From Sphingomonas sp. MA1305 (GTDB lineage Bacteria; Pseudomonadota; Alphaproteobacteria; Sphingomonadales; Sphingomonadaceae), in contig NZ_RCVT01000001.1 in assembly GCF_016107325.1 (NCBI RefSeq), forward strand, positions 186,001 through 250,000: a DNA stretch of 64,000 nucleotides, in the 5' to 3' direction. The notes under the pieces are model-generated. The model saw nothing but the letters and a program-made list of their open reading frames with translations. It had not been told where the DNA came from and ran no database searches. The position numbers were made by a program, and so were the translations under genes. Shown here in pieces: positions 26,197-34,228 of the stretch. Position 1 is the stretch's first letter; each line of letters opens with the position of its first letter.

Positions 26197-27492
26197 ATGA
26201 CCACCAGCCAACCGTTACGTGTCGCGCTTGCCGGCCTCGGCACCGTCGGCGGCGGCGTGATCCGCCTGCTCGACGCCAATCGCGATCTGATCGCCCGCCG
26301 TGCCGGTCGCCCGATCGAGGTCGTCGCCGTCTCGGCTCGCGACCGTGGCAAGGATCGCGGCGTCGACCTGTCGCGCTTCGCCTGGGTCGACGACACGACG
26401 GCACTGTCGGGCCATGACGGTGCCGATGTGGTGGTCGAGCTGATCGGCGGCTCCGACGGGCCCGCCCTGACGCTCGCGCGGCGCACCGTGGCGGCGGGCA
26501 AGGGCTTCGTCACCGCCAACAAGGCGATGCTCGCCCATCACGGTCTGGAACTCGCGCAGGCGGCGGAAGCGGCGGGCACGCCGCTCAAGTTCGAAGCGGC
26601 GGTGGCCGGCGGCATTCCGGTCATCAAGGGGCTGCGCGAGGGCGCGGCGGCCAATGCGATCGACCGCGTCTACGGCATCCTCAACGGCACCTGCAATTTC
26701 ATCCTGTCGAAGATGGAGGCGGAAGGCCGCGACTTCGCCGAGGTGCTCGCCGAGGCACAGGCGCTCGGCTATGCGGAGGCTGACCCCAGCTTCGACATCG
26801 ACGGCATCGACGCCGCGCACAAATTGTCGATCCTCGCCAGCATCGCCTTCGGCACGCGCCCCGCCTTCGGCGATGTCGCGGCGAGCGGCATCCGCCATGT
26901 CATCGCCGCCGATATCGCCGAGGCGGCGGCACTGGGCTACAAGGTGCGGCTGGTCGGCGTCGCCGAGGCCGGACCCGCCGGCCTGTTCCAGCGCGTGCAC
27001 CCGCATTTGGTGCCGCTCGACCATCCGCTGGCGCACGTCACCGGCTCGCTCAACGCGGTGGTGGCGGACGGCAATTTCGTCGGCCGGCTGTTCTTTCAAG
27101 GCGCCGGCGCCGGCGATGGACCGACGGCAAGCGCGGTGGTCGCCGATCTGATCGACATCGCCCGCGGCGAATATGGGCCGCCCTATGCCATGCCCGCCGC
27201 CGCCCTGGTCGCGGCAGGCAAAGCGGACAGCGGTGAACGCCGCGGCCGGGCCTATTTGCGCTTCACGGTCGAGGATCGGGTCGGCGTGCTGGCAGAGATA
27301 GCCGCGGCGATGCGCGACGCTGGCGTGTCGATCGAAAGTCTGATCCAACGCGGCCGCACCGCCGACGGCCATGTGCTCGTCGCGATCGTCACGCACGACG
27401 GACCGGAACGCTGCGTCGCGCAGGCGTTGGAGAAACTACGCGGATCGCAGAGCCTCGCCGGTGCGCCGCTGTGGATGCACATCCTGCCGTGA
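26197..27492 (+). CDS. hom: homoserine dehydrogenase
   Basis: NAD(P)-dependent reduction of aspartate semialdehyde to homoserine, the branch point to threonine and methionine; 431 residues. Seen: RVALAGLGTVGGGVIRLL (Rossmann loop), GKGFVTANKAMLAHHG, FEAAVAGGIPVIKGLREG, GILNGTCNFILSKM, EADPSFDIDGIDAAHKLSILA (catalytic region), and a C-terminal ACT domain from about residue 350 (YLRFTVEDRVGVLAEIAAAMRDAGVSIESLIQRG) for feedback control. It is followed by ogt after two bases. Confidence 0.95.
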   Translation: MTTSQPLRVALAGLGTVGGGVIRLLDANRDLIARRAGRPIEVVAVSARDRGKDRGVDLSRFAWVDDTTALSGHDGADVVVELIGGSDGPALTLARRTVAAGKGFVTANKAMLAHHGLELAQAAEAAGTPLKFEAAVAGGIPVIKGLREGAAANAIDRVYGILNGTCNFILSKMEAEGRDFAEVLAEAQALGYAEADPSFDIDGIDAAHKLSILASIAFGTRPAFGDVAASGIRHVIAADIAEAAALGYKVRLVGVAEAGPAGLFQRVHPHLVPLDHPLAHVTGSLNAVVADGNFVGRLFFQGAGAGDGPTASAVVADLIDIARGEYGPPYAMPAAALVAAGKADSGERRGRAYLRFTVEDRVGVLAEIAAAMRDAGVSIESLIQRGRTADGHVLVAIVTHDGPERCVAQALEKLRGSQSLAGAPLWMHILP

Positions 27493-27494
27493 CC

Positions 27495-27995
27495 ATGCCG
27501 CTGGCCCGGCGGCTATTCGCATCGCCGGTCGGGGTGTTGACGCTGGTCGCAGCGGACGAGGGGCTGGTGGCGGTGCTCTGGCCCGATCCTGGGGAGGCGC
27601 GGCGCGTGCCGCTGCCACCGGCGGTCGACGAACCCGATCACCCGCTGCTGCGCGCGGCCGCAGCACAATTGGCCGACTATTTCGCCGGGGCGCGGCGTCA
27701 TTTCGACCTGCTGCTGGCAGCACGCGGTACCGATTTCCAGCGCAGGGTCTGGAACGCGCTGACCGCCATCCCGTTCGGCGAGACGCGCAGCTATGCCGCG
27801 ATCGCGCAGGATATCGGCAAGCCGGAGGCGGTGCGTGCGGTGGGCGCAGCGAACGGCCGCAATCCGCTGTCGATCCTTGTCCCTTGCCACCGCGTCATCG
27901 GAAGCGGCGGAGCATTGACGGGTTTCGCCGGTGGCTTGTCGGTCAAGCAGCAGCTGCTGGCGCATGAGCGCGGTCAGGCCGGCTTCGCCTTCTGA
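27495..27995 (+). CDS. ogt: methylated-DNA-[protein]-cysteine S-methyltransferase
   Basis: Suicide DNA-repair protein that removes alkyl groups from O6-alkylguanine; 166 residues from the ATG at 27495. A GTG at 27489 overlapping the hom stop (GTGA) is an alternative start. Seen: FQRRVWNALTAIPFGETRSYAAIAQDIGKPEAVRAVGAANGRNPLSILVPCHRVIG, in which Cys131 of PCHRV is the acceptor and the upstream stretch is the winged-helix DNA-binding part. It lies directly behind hom, which is probably coincidental co-transcription. Confidence 0.94.
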   Translation: MPLARRLFASPVGVLTLVAADEGLVAVLWPDPGEARRVPLPPAVDEPDHPLLRAAAAQLADYFAGARRHFDLLLAARGTDFQRRVWNALTAIPFGETRSYAAIAQDIGKPEAVRAVGAANGRNPLSILVPCHRVIGSGGALTGFAGGLSVKQQLLAHERGQAGFAF

Positions 27996-28014
27996 CCGGC
28001 GGCGCCACTGCTCG

Positions 28015-29343
28015 TCATCGGAGCGGATTTGAATCGCCCGCCCGCCGCCGCTTCAGCACCGCCAGGTCGATGCCCAGTCGCTGCACCCGATAATAGAAGG
28101 TCTTGCGCGGGATGCCGAGGCGCGTGATCGCGGCACCGACCTCGCCGTCGGTCGCCGCCAGCGCCTCGATAGTCGCCGCCCGTTCGAAGGCGTCGACACG
28201 CGCTGGCAGCGGCAGCGTCGCCGCCGGGGCTGTTATCCCGTCGCCGAGCGGGTCGAGACCAAGCACCAGCCGGTCCGCGAAATGGGCGAGTTCCCGAACG
28301 TTGCCCGGCCAATCGTGGTGGATCAGATGCCCGCGTGTCGCGTCGGTCAACACCGGCAGCGGCGCGCGCAGCCGCGCCGCTGCTTGCGCCGCCAAATGGG
28401 CGAACAGCAGCGGCACGTCCTCCCGCCGCTCCCGCAATGGCGGCAGGCGCAGCCGCACCGCGGCGAGCCGATAGAGCAAGGCCGGGTCGATCGCCTCTGG
28501 CCCGCGCTGCGCCTCCTCGCGCGCGGTGGCGATAACCCGCAGGTCGATGGCGATAGGGTCGCGACCACGCCCCGGTACACTGCGCGTCGCGATCAGCTGC
28601 GCCAGCCGATCCTGCAACCGCCGTGGCGCGCGATCGATGTCGTCGAGCAGCAGCGTGCCGCCATCCGCCGCGACGACACTGCCTTCACCGACGCTGGCGA
28701 ACAGATCGCCGTCGATCAGGGCATCGGGTAGTGCGGCACAGGCGACGGTCATGCAGCGCCGCCGCCGGCGCTTGCCGCCATTGTGGATCAGCCGCGCCAG
28801 CATATCCTTGCCGGTGCCCGTCTCGCCCTCGATCAGGAGATCGATGTCGGCAGCGGCGAGAGCCGGAATCATCGCCCGCAGCCGCCGTATCGCCGGCGAT
28901 TCGCCGATCAGTCCGCCGTCCGCATCCGCTTCGGCGGCGGCGCGCAGCCGGCGGTTCTCCAGCGCCAGCGTCCGCGTCTGCAGCGCGCGCGTGACACTTG
29001 CGATCAGCCTGTCGGGGTCGAACGGCTTGGTCAGGAAGTCCCACGCGCCCGCCTTCAGCGCATCCACCGCCATCGCGACATCGCCATGGCCGGTGATCAG
29101 GATCACCGGCAGCGTCGCGTCGCGGTCGCGCAGGGTCGCGAACAGCTCGATCCCCGATATCAACGGCATGCGCACATCAGTGACCAATATGCCGGGATAA
29201 TCCGCGTCCAGCTGAGCCAGCGCCGGTGGCGCAGCGGCGAAAGCGTCGACGGCGAAACCGGCGAGGCGCAGCGTCTGCGCGATCGAGGCGCGCAGATCCT
29301 CGTCGTCCTCGACCAGCGCGACGCGAAGCGGCGCCTCCGTCAC
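28015..29343 (-). CDS. dctD: DctD-like response regulator, AAA+ type, lacking GAFTGA
   Basis: Response regulator of 442 residues, partner of the adjacent kinase. It starts with GTG overlapping the kinase stop by four bases; the longer open frame upstream is a shadow of the kinase. Seen: a receiver domain with ALVEDDEDLR, phospho-acceptor Asp in VTDVRMP and conserved Lys in FLTKPFD; an AAA+ domain with Walker A GETGTGKD, Walker B-like GGTLLLDDID (Asp in place of the usual Glu) and HDWPGNVRELAHF; and a Fis-type helix-turn-helix (AAITRLGIPRKTFYYRVQRL). The loop between Walker A and B reads GDLFASVGEGSVVAADGG. The GAFTGA motif needed to touch sigma-54 is absent and the region is about a dozen residues short. 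It may therefore act with another sigma factor, or be impaired. Confidence 0.88.
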   Translation of the reverse strand: MTEAPLRVALVEDDEDLRASIAQTLRLAGFAVDAFAAAPPALAQLDADYPGILVTDVRMPLISGIELFATLRDRDATLPVILITGHGDVAMAVDALKAGAWDFLTKPFDPDRLIASVTRALQTRTLALENRRLRAAAEADADGGLIGESPAIRRLRAMIPALAAADIDLLIEGETGTGKDMLARLIHNGGKRRRRRCMTVACAALPDALIDGDLFASVGEGSVVAADGGTLLLDDIDRAPRRLQDRLAQLIATRSVPGRGRDPIAIDLRVIATAREEAQRGPEAIDPALLYRLAAVRLRLPPLRERREDVPLLFAHLAAQAAARLRAPLPVLTDATRGHLIHHDWPGNVRELAHFADRLVLGLDPLGDGITAPAATLPLPARVDAFERAATIEALAATDGEVGAAITRLGIPRKTFYYRVQRLGIDLAVLKRRRAGDSNPLR

Positions 29344-31058
29344 TGCGCCCGCCGCAGCGTGATCGCAAAGGCTGCCCCGGCACCATCGGGCGCCAGCAGG
29401 CGCAGCGTTCCGCCCAGGTCGGTCATGATATCCTGAGCGATCACCAGACCGAGGCCCAGTCCCGTCGGCCGGCTCGTCGCGAACGGGGTGAAGATGCGGT
29501 CGGCGATCTCCCTTGCGATGCCGGGCCCGTTGTCGCGCACGATGAGCTGGACCGTGTCCGTGTCGCTGTCCAGTAGCAGGTCGATACGCGGATCGGCGTG
29601 ACCCTCCAGCGCCTCGATCGCATTCTGCAGCAGATTGACCAGCACCTGTTCCAGCCGCACGCGTCCGGCGATCACGCTCAAATCGGCGGGGATCGCCGGC
29701 ACGGTGAGGGTGATCGGCTGCAACCGCTCCTTGAGGATCAAACGGGCACCGTCGACGATCACGGCCAGCGGCACCGGCTGGATCGTGCCGCTGCCCTTGC
29801 GGGCAAAGCCGCGCAGTTCCGCGGTCACGGTTCCGATGCGTTCGGTCAGGCGCGCGATGGCCCGGAGATTGCCACGGACCTCTTCGATCTCGCCCTGGTC
29901 CAGCAGCCGTTCGCCATTGGCAGCATAGGTCCGGATCGCCGCGACCGGCTGGGCGGTTTCGTGCGCGACGCTGGCGGTGATCTGACCGAGCGCGGCGAGG
30001 CGGTTCGCCTGGCGCAGCCCCTCGCGCAATTCCGCCGCCTGCGCCTCCGCCGCGGCGCGCTCCTCGATCTCCCGGCGCAGCGCCGCAGTGCGCTCGCTCA
30101 CCGCCGTCTCCAAAGCACCTGTGCGCTCGGCGCGACGTCGCGCCCGTGTTCTCCACGCCCAGCCGAGCGTGAGCAGCGCCAGCATGGTGAGCGCGCCGCC
30201 AATCTGGGCAACACGCACGATCGGCCGGACGGTGGCGGCCAGCGGAAGCGCGAACTGGACGCGCCAGCCATTCTGATCGGGCGGGGTCACGGCAAGCGAT
30301 ACCGGGCCGGCGGTGCCGTCGAGCCGGATCGTGCCGTCGGCGGCGCGGCGGATCGGCGAGGGGCCGAGGGCGCGGACGCCGCTGTCGATTTGCGCCGCCG
30401 CGGCACGCTCCGCTGACAGCGCCCGCGTCGCGGCGAACCGCCAGGCGGGGCGGCTTGTGACGCGGATGATGCCGTCGCGATCGGTGACGAAGGTCTCGCC
30501 GCCGGCGGCGCGCCACGCCTGTTCGATCCGGTCGAATTCCAGCTTCACCACCACGACGCCGCGGTCCCGCGTCCGCCGCGCCAGATACAGGCCGGGACGT
30601 CCGCTGACCGTGCCCAGCGCGAATTGCCGCCCGCGCCCGCTCTGCCGCGCGTCGCGATAATAGCGGCGGAAGCGATAATCCTGGCCGACGAAGCTGCTCG
30701 CGGTCCCGGCATTGTTCGCGGCGATCGCGCGGCCGTTCGCGCCGATCAGATAGATGGCGGATGCGCCCGTCTCGCGGGCCAAAGCCGAAAGCTTGCCGTC
30801 AAGCCGGGCCGCCGCACCCGTCCGGCCAGCGAGCGCGTCGAGCACGTCGACATCATCGGCCAGGGCCACGGGCAGCAGGGCGAACCGCTCCAGCTCGCTG
30901 GCGAGCAACGCCTGACGCAGCCGGGCGTCCGCGGCGACACTGATCGCGACGCCGGCGCGCGCACGCCGCCCCGCGACATCGCCCGCCAGCCATGCGGCGA
31001 GTGCGGCGAGCAGCGCCGCCGCCAGCGCAGCGGCGATCCGGCGGGGCAGATGGGCCAT
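29340..31058 (-). CDS. dctB: DctB-like sensor histidine kinase
   Basis: Membrane sensor of about 572 residues from MAHLPRRIAA, predicted to detect external C4-dicarboxylates. Seen: an N-terminal membrane helix (AAALAAALLAALAAWLAG), a large periplasmic region with double Cache/PAS-like blocks (ASAIYLIGANGRAIAANN, SSFVGQDYRFRRYYRDA, GLYLARRTRD), a second membrane helix near 290, and an amphipathic stretch. Then HisKA with SVAHETAQPVAAIRTYA (phospho-His) and HATPase with NLLQNAIEAL, VRDNGPGI and GLGLGLVIAQDI. RFRRYYRDA and FVGxDYxFR match the DctB ligand-domain signature. It is coupled to the regulator by a four-base overlap and divergent from dctA. Confidence 0.92.
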   Translation of the reverse strand: MAHLPRRIAAALAAALLAALAAWLAGDVAGRRARAGVAISVAADARLRQALLASELERFALLPVALADDVDVLDALAGRTGAAARLDGKLSALARETGASAIYLIGANGRAIAANNAGTASSFVGQDYRFRRYYRDARQSGRGRQFALGTVSGRPGLYLARRTRDRGVVVVKLEFDRIEQAWRAAGGETFVTDRDGIIRVTSRPAWRFAATRALSAERAAAAQIDSGVRALGPSPIRRAADGTIRLDGTAGPVSLAVTPPDQNGWRVQFALPLAATVRPIVRVAQIGGALTMLALLTLGWAWRTRARRRAERTGALETAVSERTAALRREIEERAAAEAQAAELREGLRQANRLAALGQITASVAHETAQPVAAIRTYAANGERLLDQGEIEEVRGNLRAIARLTERIGTVTAELRGFARKGSGTIQPVPLAVIVDGARLILKERLQPITLTVPAIPADLSVIAGRVRLEQVLVNLLQNAIEALEGHADPRIDLLLDSDTDTVQLIVRDNGPGIAREIADRIFTPFATSRPTGLGLGLVIAQDIMTDLGGTLRLLAPDGAGAAFAITLRRAQ

Positions 31059-31071
31059 GCCGGCGAGATTA

Positions 31072-31135
31072 GGCACCTTCTGTGCCATGGGCAAGTTTCG
31101 GCACATCGGGGCATTCAACTGGCGAAGATTGGCAC
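31072..31135. promoter_or_regulatory. cluster of GGCAC/GTGCC half-sites between dctB and dctA
   Basis: Four copies of the same five-base word occur in 64 bases: GGCAC 31072-31076, GTGCC 31082-31086, GGCAC 31100-31104 and GGCAC 31131-31135. The first two form a palindrome (5-5-5), and TGTGCC/GGCACA at 31081-31105 a wider one. This resembles a tandem activator-binding array. TGGCAC at 31130 followed at the right distance by GC (31143-31144) could also be read as a sigma-54 -24/-12 element, but the -12 half is poor. Confidence 0.4.
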
Positions 31136-31218
31136 CTGCGACGCTCGCATAAATTTTTAAGCCACTGTTTTGTCGTTAAAAAATGAAAAAGTAAAAATGC
31201 TTTCCGCCTCTGCTGCAC

Positions 31219-31235
31219 GGTGGCACGCTGCCACC
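31219..31235. promoter_or_regulatory. perfect palindrome 56 bases upstream of dctA
   Basis: GGTGGCA-CGC-TGCCACC, a perfect 7-3-7 inverted repeat containing the GGCAC word of the nearby array. It sits where a regulator of dctA could bind and could equally form a leader hairpin. An A/T-rich stretch at 31147-31200 separates it from the upstream half-sites. Confidence 0.4.
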
Positions 31236-31290
31236 TTGCTCGCAGGACCGCGTCAGCCGGTCTGCGTCGGAGAGAGGAAGAGACCCGCCG

Positions 31291-32628
31291 ATGACCATCG
31301 ATCATCTCGCCAGCCCACCGCTGCCCCCCGCCGCCAAGCCGTGGTACACCCACCTCTACGTTCAGGTGCTCGCCGCCATCGTCGCGGGCGTGCTGCTCGG
31401 CCATTTTGCGCCGGCCACCGGCGAGGCGCTCAAGCCGGTCGGCGATGCGTTCATCAAGCTGGTCAAGATGGTGATCGCACCCGTCATCTTCCTGACCATC
31501 GTCACCGGTATCGCCGGCATGCGCGACCTCGCCTCGGTCGGCCGGGTCGCGGGCAAGGCGTTTCTCTATTTCCTGTTCTTCTCGACGCTGGCGCTGATCG
31601 TCGGGCTGATCGTCGCCAACGTCGTGCGGCCGGGGGCGGGGCTCAACATCGATCCCGCCTCGCTCGATACGTCGAAGGTCGCCGAATTCGCCGAAAAGGC
31701 GCATGAGACGACGATCACCGGCTTCCTGACCGGCATCATCCCCGACACCTTCCTGTCCGCGCTCACCGCGGGCAACATCCTGCAGACCTTGTTCGTCGCG
31801 ATCCTGTTCGGCGTCAGCCTCGCCCTGATCGGCGAGCGGGGGCAGGCGGTGCTCGGCCTGCTCGAACAGGCGTCGGTCGCCTTCTTCAAGCTTGTCTCGA
31901 TCGTCATGAAGGCGGCGCCGATCGGCGCGTTCGGCGCCATGGCCTTCACCATCGGCAAATATGGCGTCGGCACGCTCGCCAATCTCGCCGCACTGGTCGG
32001 GACCTTCTACCTGACCTCGCTGCTGTTCGTGCTGGTCGTGCTCGGCGTGGTCGCGAAGCTTGCCGGCTTCTCGATCCTGCGTCTGATCGCCTACCTCAAG
32101 GCCGAATTGCTGCTTGTTCTCGGCACCTCGTCGTCGGAAAGCGCGCTGCCCTCGCTGATCGAGAAGATGGAGCGGGCCGGCTGCCCCAAATCGATCGTCG
32201 GTCTGGTCGTGCCGACCGGCTACAGCTTCAACCTCGACGGCACCAATATCTACATGACGCTGGCGGCGCTGTTCATCGCCCAAGCGTGCAACGTCGATCT
32301 GACGCTGGGGCAGCAACTGCTGCTGCTCGGCGTCGCGATGCTGTCGTCGAAGGGCGCGGCGGGTGTCACCGGCGCGGGCTTCATCACGCTCGCCGCGACG
32401 CTGTCGATCGTGCCCAGCGTGCCGGTCGCCGGCATGGCGCTGATCCTCGGGGTCGACCGCTTCATGAGCGAGTGCCGCAGCCTGACCAATTTCATCGGCA
32501 ATGCAGTGGCGACGATCGTCGTCTCGCGTTGGGAAGGCGCGCTCGACCGCGATGCGCTCGATGCGGCGCTGCGTGGCGAAGCGCTGCGCGTCGATCAACT
32601 GCCCGTGCACGCCATTCCTGCCGAGTAA
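31291..32628 (+). CDS. dctA: C4-dicarboxylate/proton (cation) symporter DctA
   Basis: Inner-membrane importer for succinate, fumarate and malate; 445 residues, preceded by GAGAGAGG. Seen: [64 protein letters not shown] (serine-rich re-entrant loop HP1), [29 protein letters not shown] (TM7 signature), [22 protein letters not shown] (HP2) and [21 protein letters not shown] (TM8 substrate Asp/Arg/Asn). This is the full glutamate/dicarboxylate symporter fold. The divergent sensor-regulator pair is the expected control for it. Confidence 0.95.
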   Translation: MTIDHLASPPLPPAAKPWYTHLYVQVLAAIVAGVLLGHFAPATGEALKPVGDAFIKLVKMVIAPVIFLTIVTGIAGMRDLASVGRVAGKAFLYFLFFSTLALIVGLIVANVVRPGAGLNIDPASLDTSKVAEFAEKAHETTITGFLTGIIPDTFLSALTAGNILQTLFVAILFGVSLALIGERGQAVLGLLEQASVAFFKLVSIVMKAAPIGAFGAMAFTIGKYGVGTLANLAALVGTFYLTSLLFVLVVLGVVAKLAGFSILRLIAYLKAELLLVLGTSSSESALPSLIEKMERAGCPKSIVGLVVPTGYSFNLDGTNIYMTLAALFIAQACNVDLTLGQQLLLLGVAMLSSKGAAGVTGAGFITLAATLSIVPSVPVAGMALILGVDRFMSECRSLTNFIGNAVATIVVSRWEGALDRDALDAALRGEALRVDQLPVHAIPAE

Positions 32629-32642
32629 CGCTTCCCGGTACT

Positions 32643-32707
32643 GCCCTCACCCTTCCGGCGCGTCGCGCCTCCCTCCCTCTCTCGATGTGAGAGGAAAGGG
32701 TGAGGAC
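32643..32707 (+). repeat. CCCTCACCCTTCC palindromic element between dctA and the porin
   Basis: CCCTCACCCTT at the left and AAGGGTGAGG at the right form the outer stem of an imperfect palindrome with CCCTCCCTCT/AGAG arms inside. It has the same family and orientation as the copy within mpl (52970-53056). It may work as a processing or attenuation stem between two co-directional genes. Confidence 0.65.
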
Positions 32708-32730
32708 GGGAATTGCCAAGGATCTCTCCC

Positions 32731-34221
32731 ATGTTATCGACCACCCGCGCCCTGCTGGGCGCCACCGCCACGCTCGCGCTCGCGACGGGGGCCCAAGCTC
32801 AATCCGCGGCGCCCAGCGAAACAGGCCAGACGCGCAACCCCGCCGCGCCGATCGCGCAGTCTTATCCGGCGGCCGCGGCGGGCGACGGTGCCGCGACCAA
32901 CGGCTTCAATTTGTCGCGCTGGGCCGAGAACTGGAGCAGCTACCGCGACCCCAAGAAGCGTGACGATCCGCTCGACCGACTCAAGTTCCTGCCGCTGGAC
33001 CAGGACGGCGATATCTACCTGACGCTGTCCGGCGAGTTCCGCCTGCGCGTCAACCATACCACCAACCCCAATTTGCGCGACGGCCGCGCGCAGCGGCAGG
33101 ACATCAACCGTATCGTAGCGGGCGCCGATCTGCATGTCGGCCCGCATCTGCGCGGCTTCGTCGAGGTCGCGCACGGCGGCATTTCGGGCGTGGAGCTGGG
33201 CGCGCCCGCCGCGACGCTGCGTAACGACCTCGTGGTGCAGCAGGCGTTCGTCGAGGGGGACGTGGATGTCGCCGGCGTCGCGCTCGGCGCGCGCTATGGC
33301 CGGCAGGAATTCACCGACGGGCCCAATCTGCTCGTCTCGCAGCGCGACAACAATACGATCCGCTACACGCTCAACGGTCTGAGGCTCTGGGCCCGGGGCA
33401 AGACGGTGCGCGCCGACCTGTTCGATCTAAAGCCCACGGCCTATGGCGATCTCGGGACGGAGGACGATGTGTCCGACCCGGCGCGGCGCTTCTCCGGCGT
33501 GACTTTGGGGTTCGTCCTGCCACAGCGCTGGTTCGGCGGGTCGAAGCTCTACGTCGACCCCTTCTTCTGGCGGCGGCGGAACACGGTGGGCGCCTGGGGC
33601 GGGCGGATCGGCCCAGCGACGCGTTATTATCTCGGCACGCGTGTGTGGGGTGATGCCGGGCCGCTGACGATCGATTGGACGGTCAACCACCAATACGGCA
33701 CCTATATCAACCAGCGCATCGATGCCTGGCAGGTCTTCGCCGCTCAGACCTATCGGCTCGGCAAGACCGCGCGCGCGCCGCGGATCGGCGTCCATGCCGA
33801 TTATGCCAGCGGCGGCGGTGGTTATGGCGACGGCAAATTGCGCGACGCCTATGCGCCGTTCGGCAACAACATCTATTATAGCTATGGCCTGTTCCTGACG
33901 CCGTCGAACCTCGTCGCGCTGGCGCCCAATGTCACCGTGGCGCCGGTCAAGCCGCTGCGCGTCACGGCCGAATATCAGTTGACCTGGCGCGACAGCGTCT
34001 ATGACGCGGTGTACCGCGCTAACGGCCAGCCGTTCGCGGGCACGCAGAACGGCCGTGCGCGCAAGATCGGCGACGTCGCCCGGCTCCAGGCGGTGTGGAC
34101 GATCAGCCCGCGCGTTTCGGTCACCGGCCGCTACGAGCATCTCGCCGCCGGCCCGGCGCTCACCGATGCCGGCTTCAAGAGCAGCGATTTCCTGGCGGGC
34201 TGGATCAGCCTGCGGTTCTGA
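32731..34221 (+). CDS. alginate-export-family outer-membrane beta-barrel protein
   Basis: Secreted barrel of 496 residues, started at the ATG at 32731, which has AAGGA at good spacing. Seen: signal peptide MLSTTRALLGATATLALATGAQA; then LSRWAENWSSYRDP, FLPLDQDGDIYLTLSGEFRLRVNH, LQQAFVE-like VVQQAFVEGDVDVAGVALGARYGRQEFTDG, DNNTIRYTLNGLRLWARG, and a C terminus ending in Phe (DFLAGWISLRF) as required for outer-membrane insertion. The family (Alginate_exp, AlgE-like) forms anion-selective pores. Placed just behind dctA, it most likely passes C4-dicarboxylates or similar anions and not alginate; this is an inference from context. Confidence 0.85.
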   Translation: MLSTTRALLGATATLALATGAQAQSAAPSETGQTRNPAAPIAQSYPAAAAGDGAATNGFNLSRWAENWSSYRDPKKRDDPLDRLKFLPLDQDGDIYLTLSGEFRLRVNHTTNPNLRDGRAQRQDINRIVAGADLHVGPHLRGFVEVAHGGISGVELGAPAATLRNDLVVQQAFVEGDVDVAGVALGARYGRQEFTDGPNLLVSQRDNNTIRYTLNGLRLWARGKTVRADLFDLKPTAYGDLGTEDDVSDPARRFSGVTLGFVLPQRWFGGSKLYVDPFFWRRRNTVGAWGGRIGPATRYYLGTRVWGDAGPLTIDWTVNHQYGTYINQRIDAWQVFAAQTYRLGKTARAPRIGVHADYASGGGGYGDGKLRDAYAPFGNNIYYSYGLFLTPSNLVALAPNVTVAPVKPLRVTAEYQLTWRDSVYDAVYRANGQPFAGTQNGRARKIGDVARLQAVWTISPRVSVTGRYEHLAAGPALTDAGFKSSDFLAGWISLRF

Positions 34222-34228
34222 CCGACGG

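Noticed and set aside
29344..30516. N-terminal extension of the response-regulator open frame through the kinase gene
   Set aside because: The extension is Arg-rich nonsense in a third frame of the kinase; the regulator starts at the GTG overlapping the kinase stop.
31130..31144. Sigma-54 promoter for dctA (TGGCAC plus GC at the right spacing)
   Set aside because: Kept only as a remark: the -12 half is poor, the TGGCAC belongs to a repeated GGCAC array, and the regulator lacks GAFTGA.
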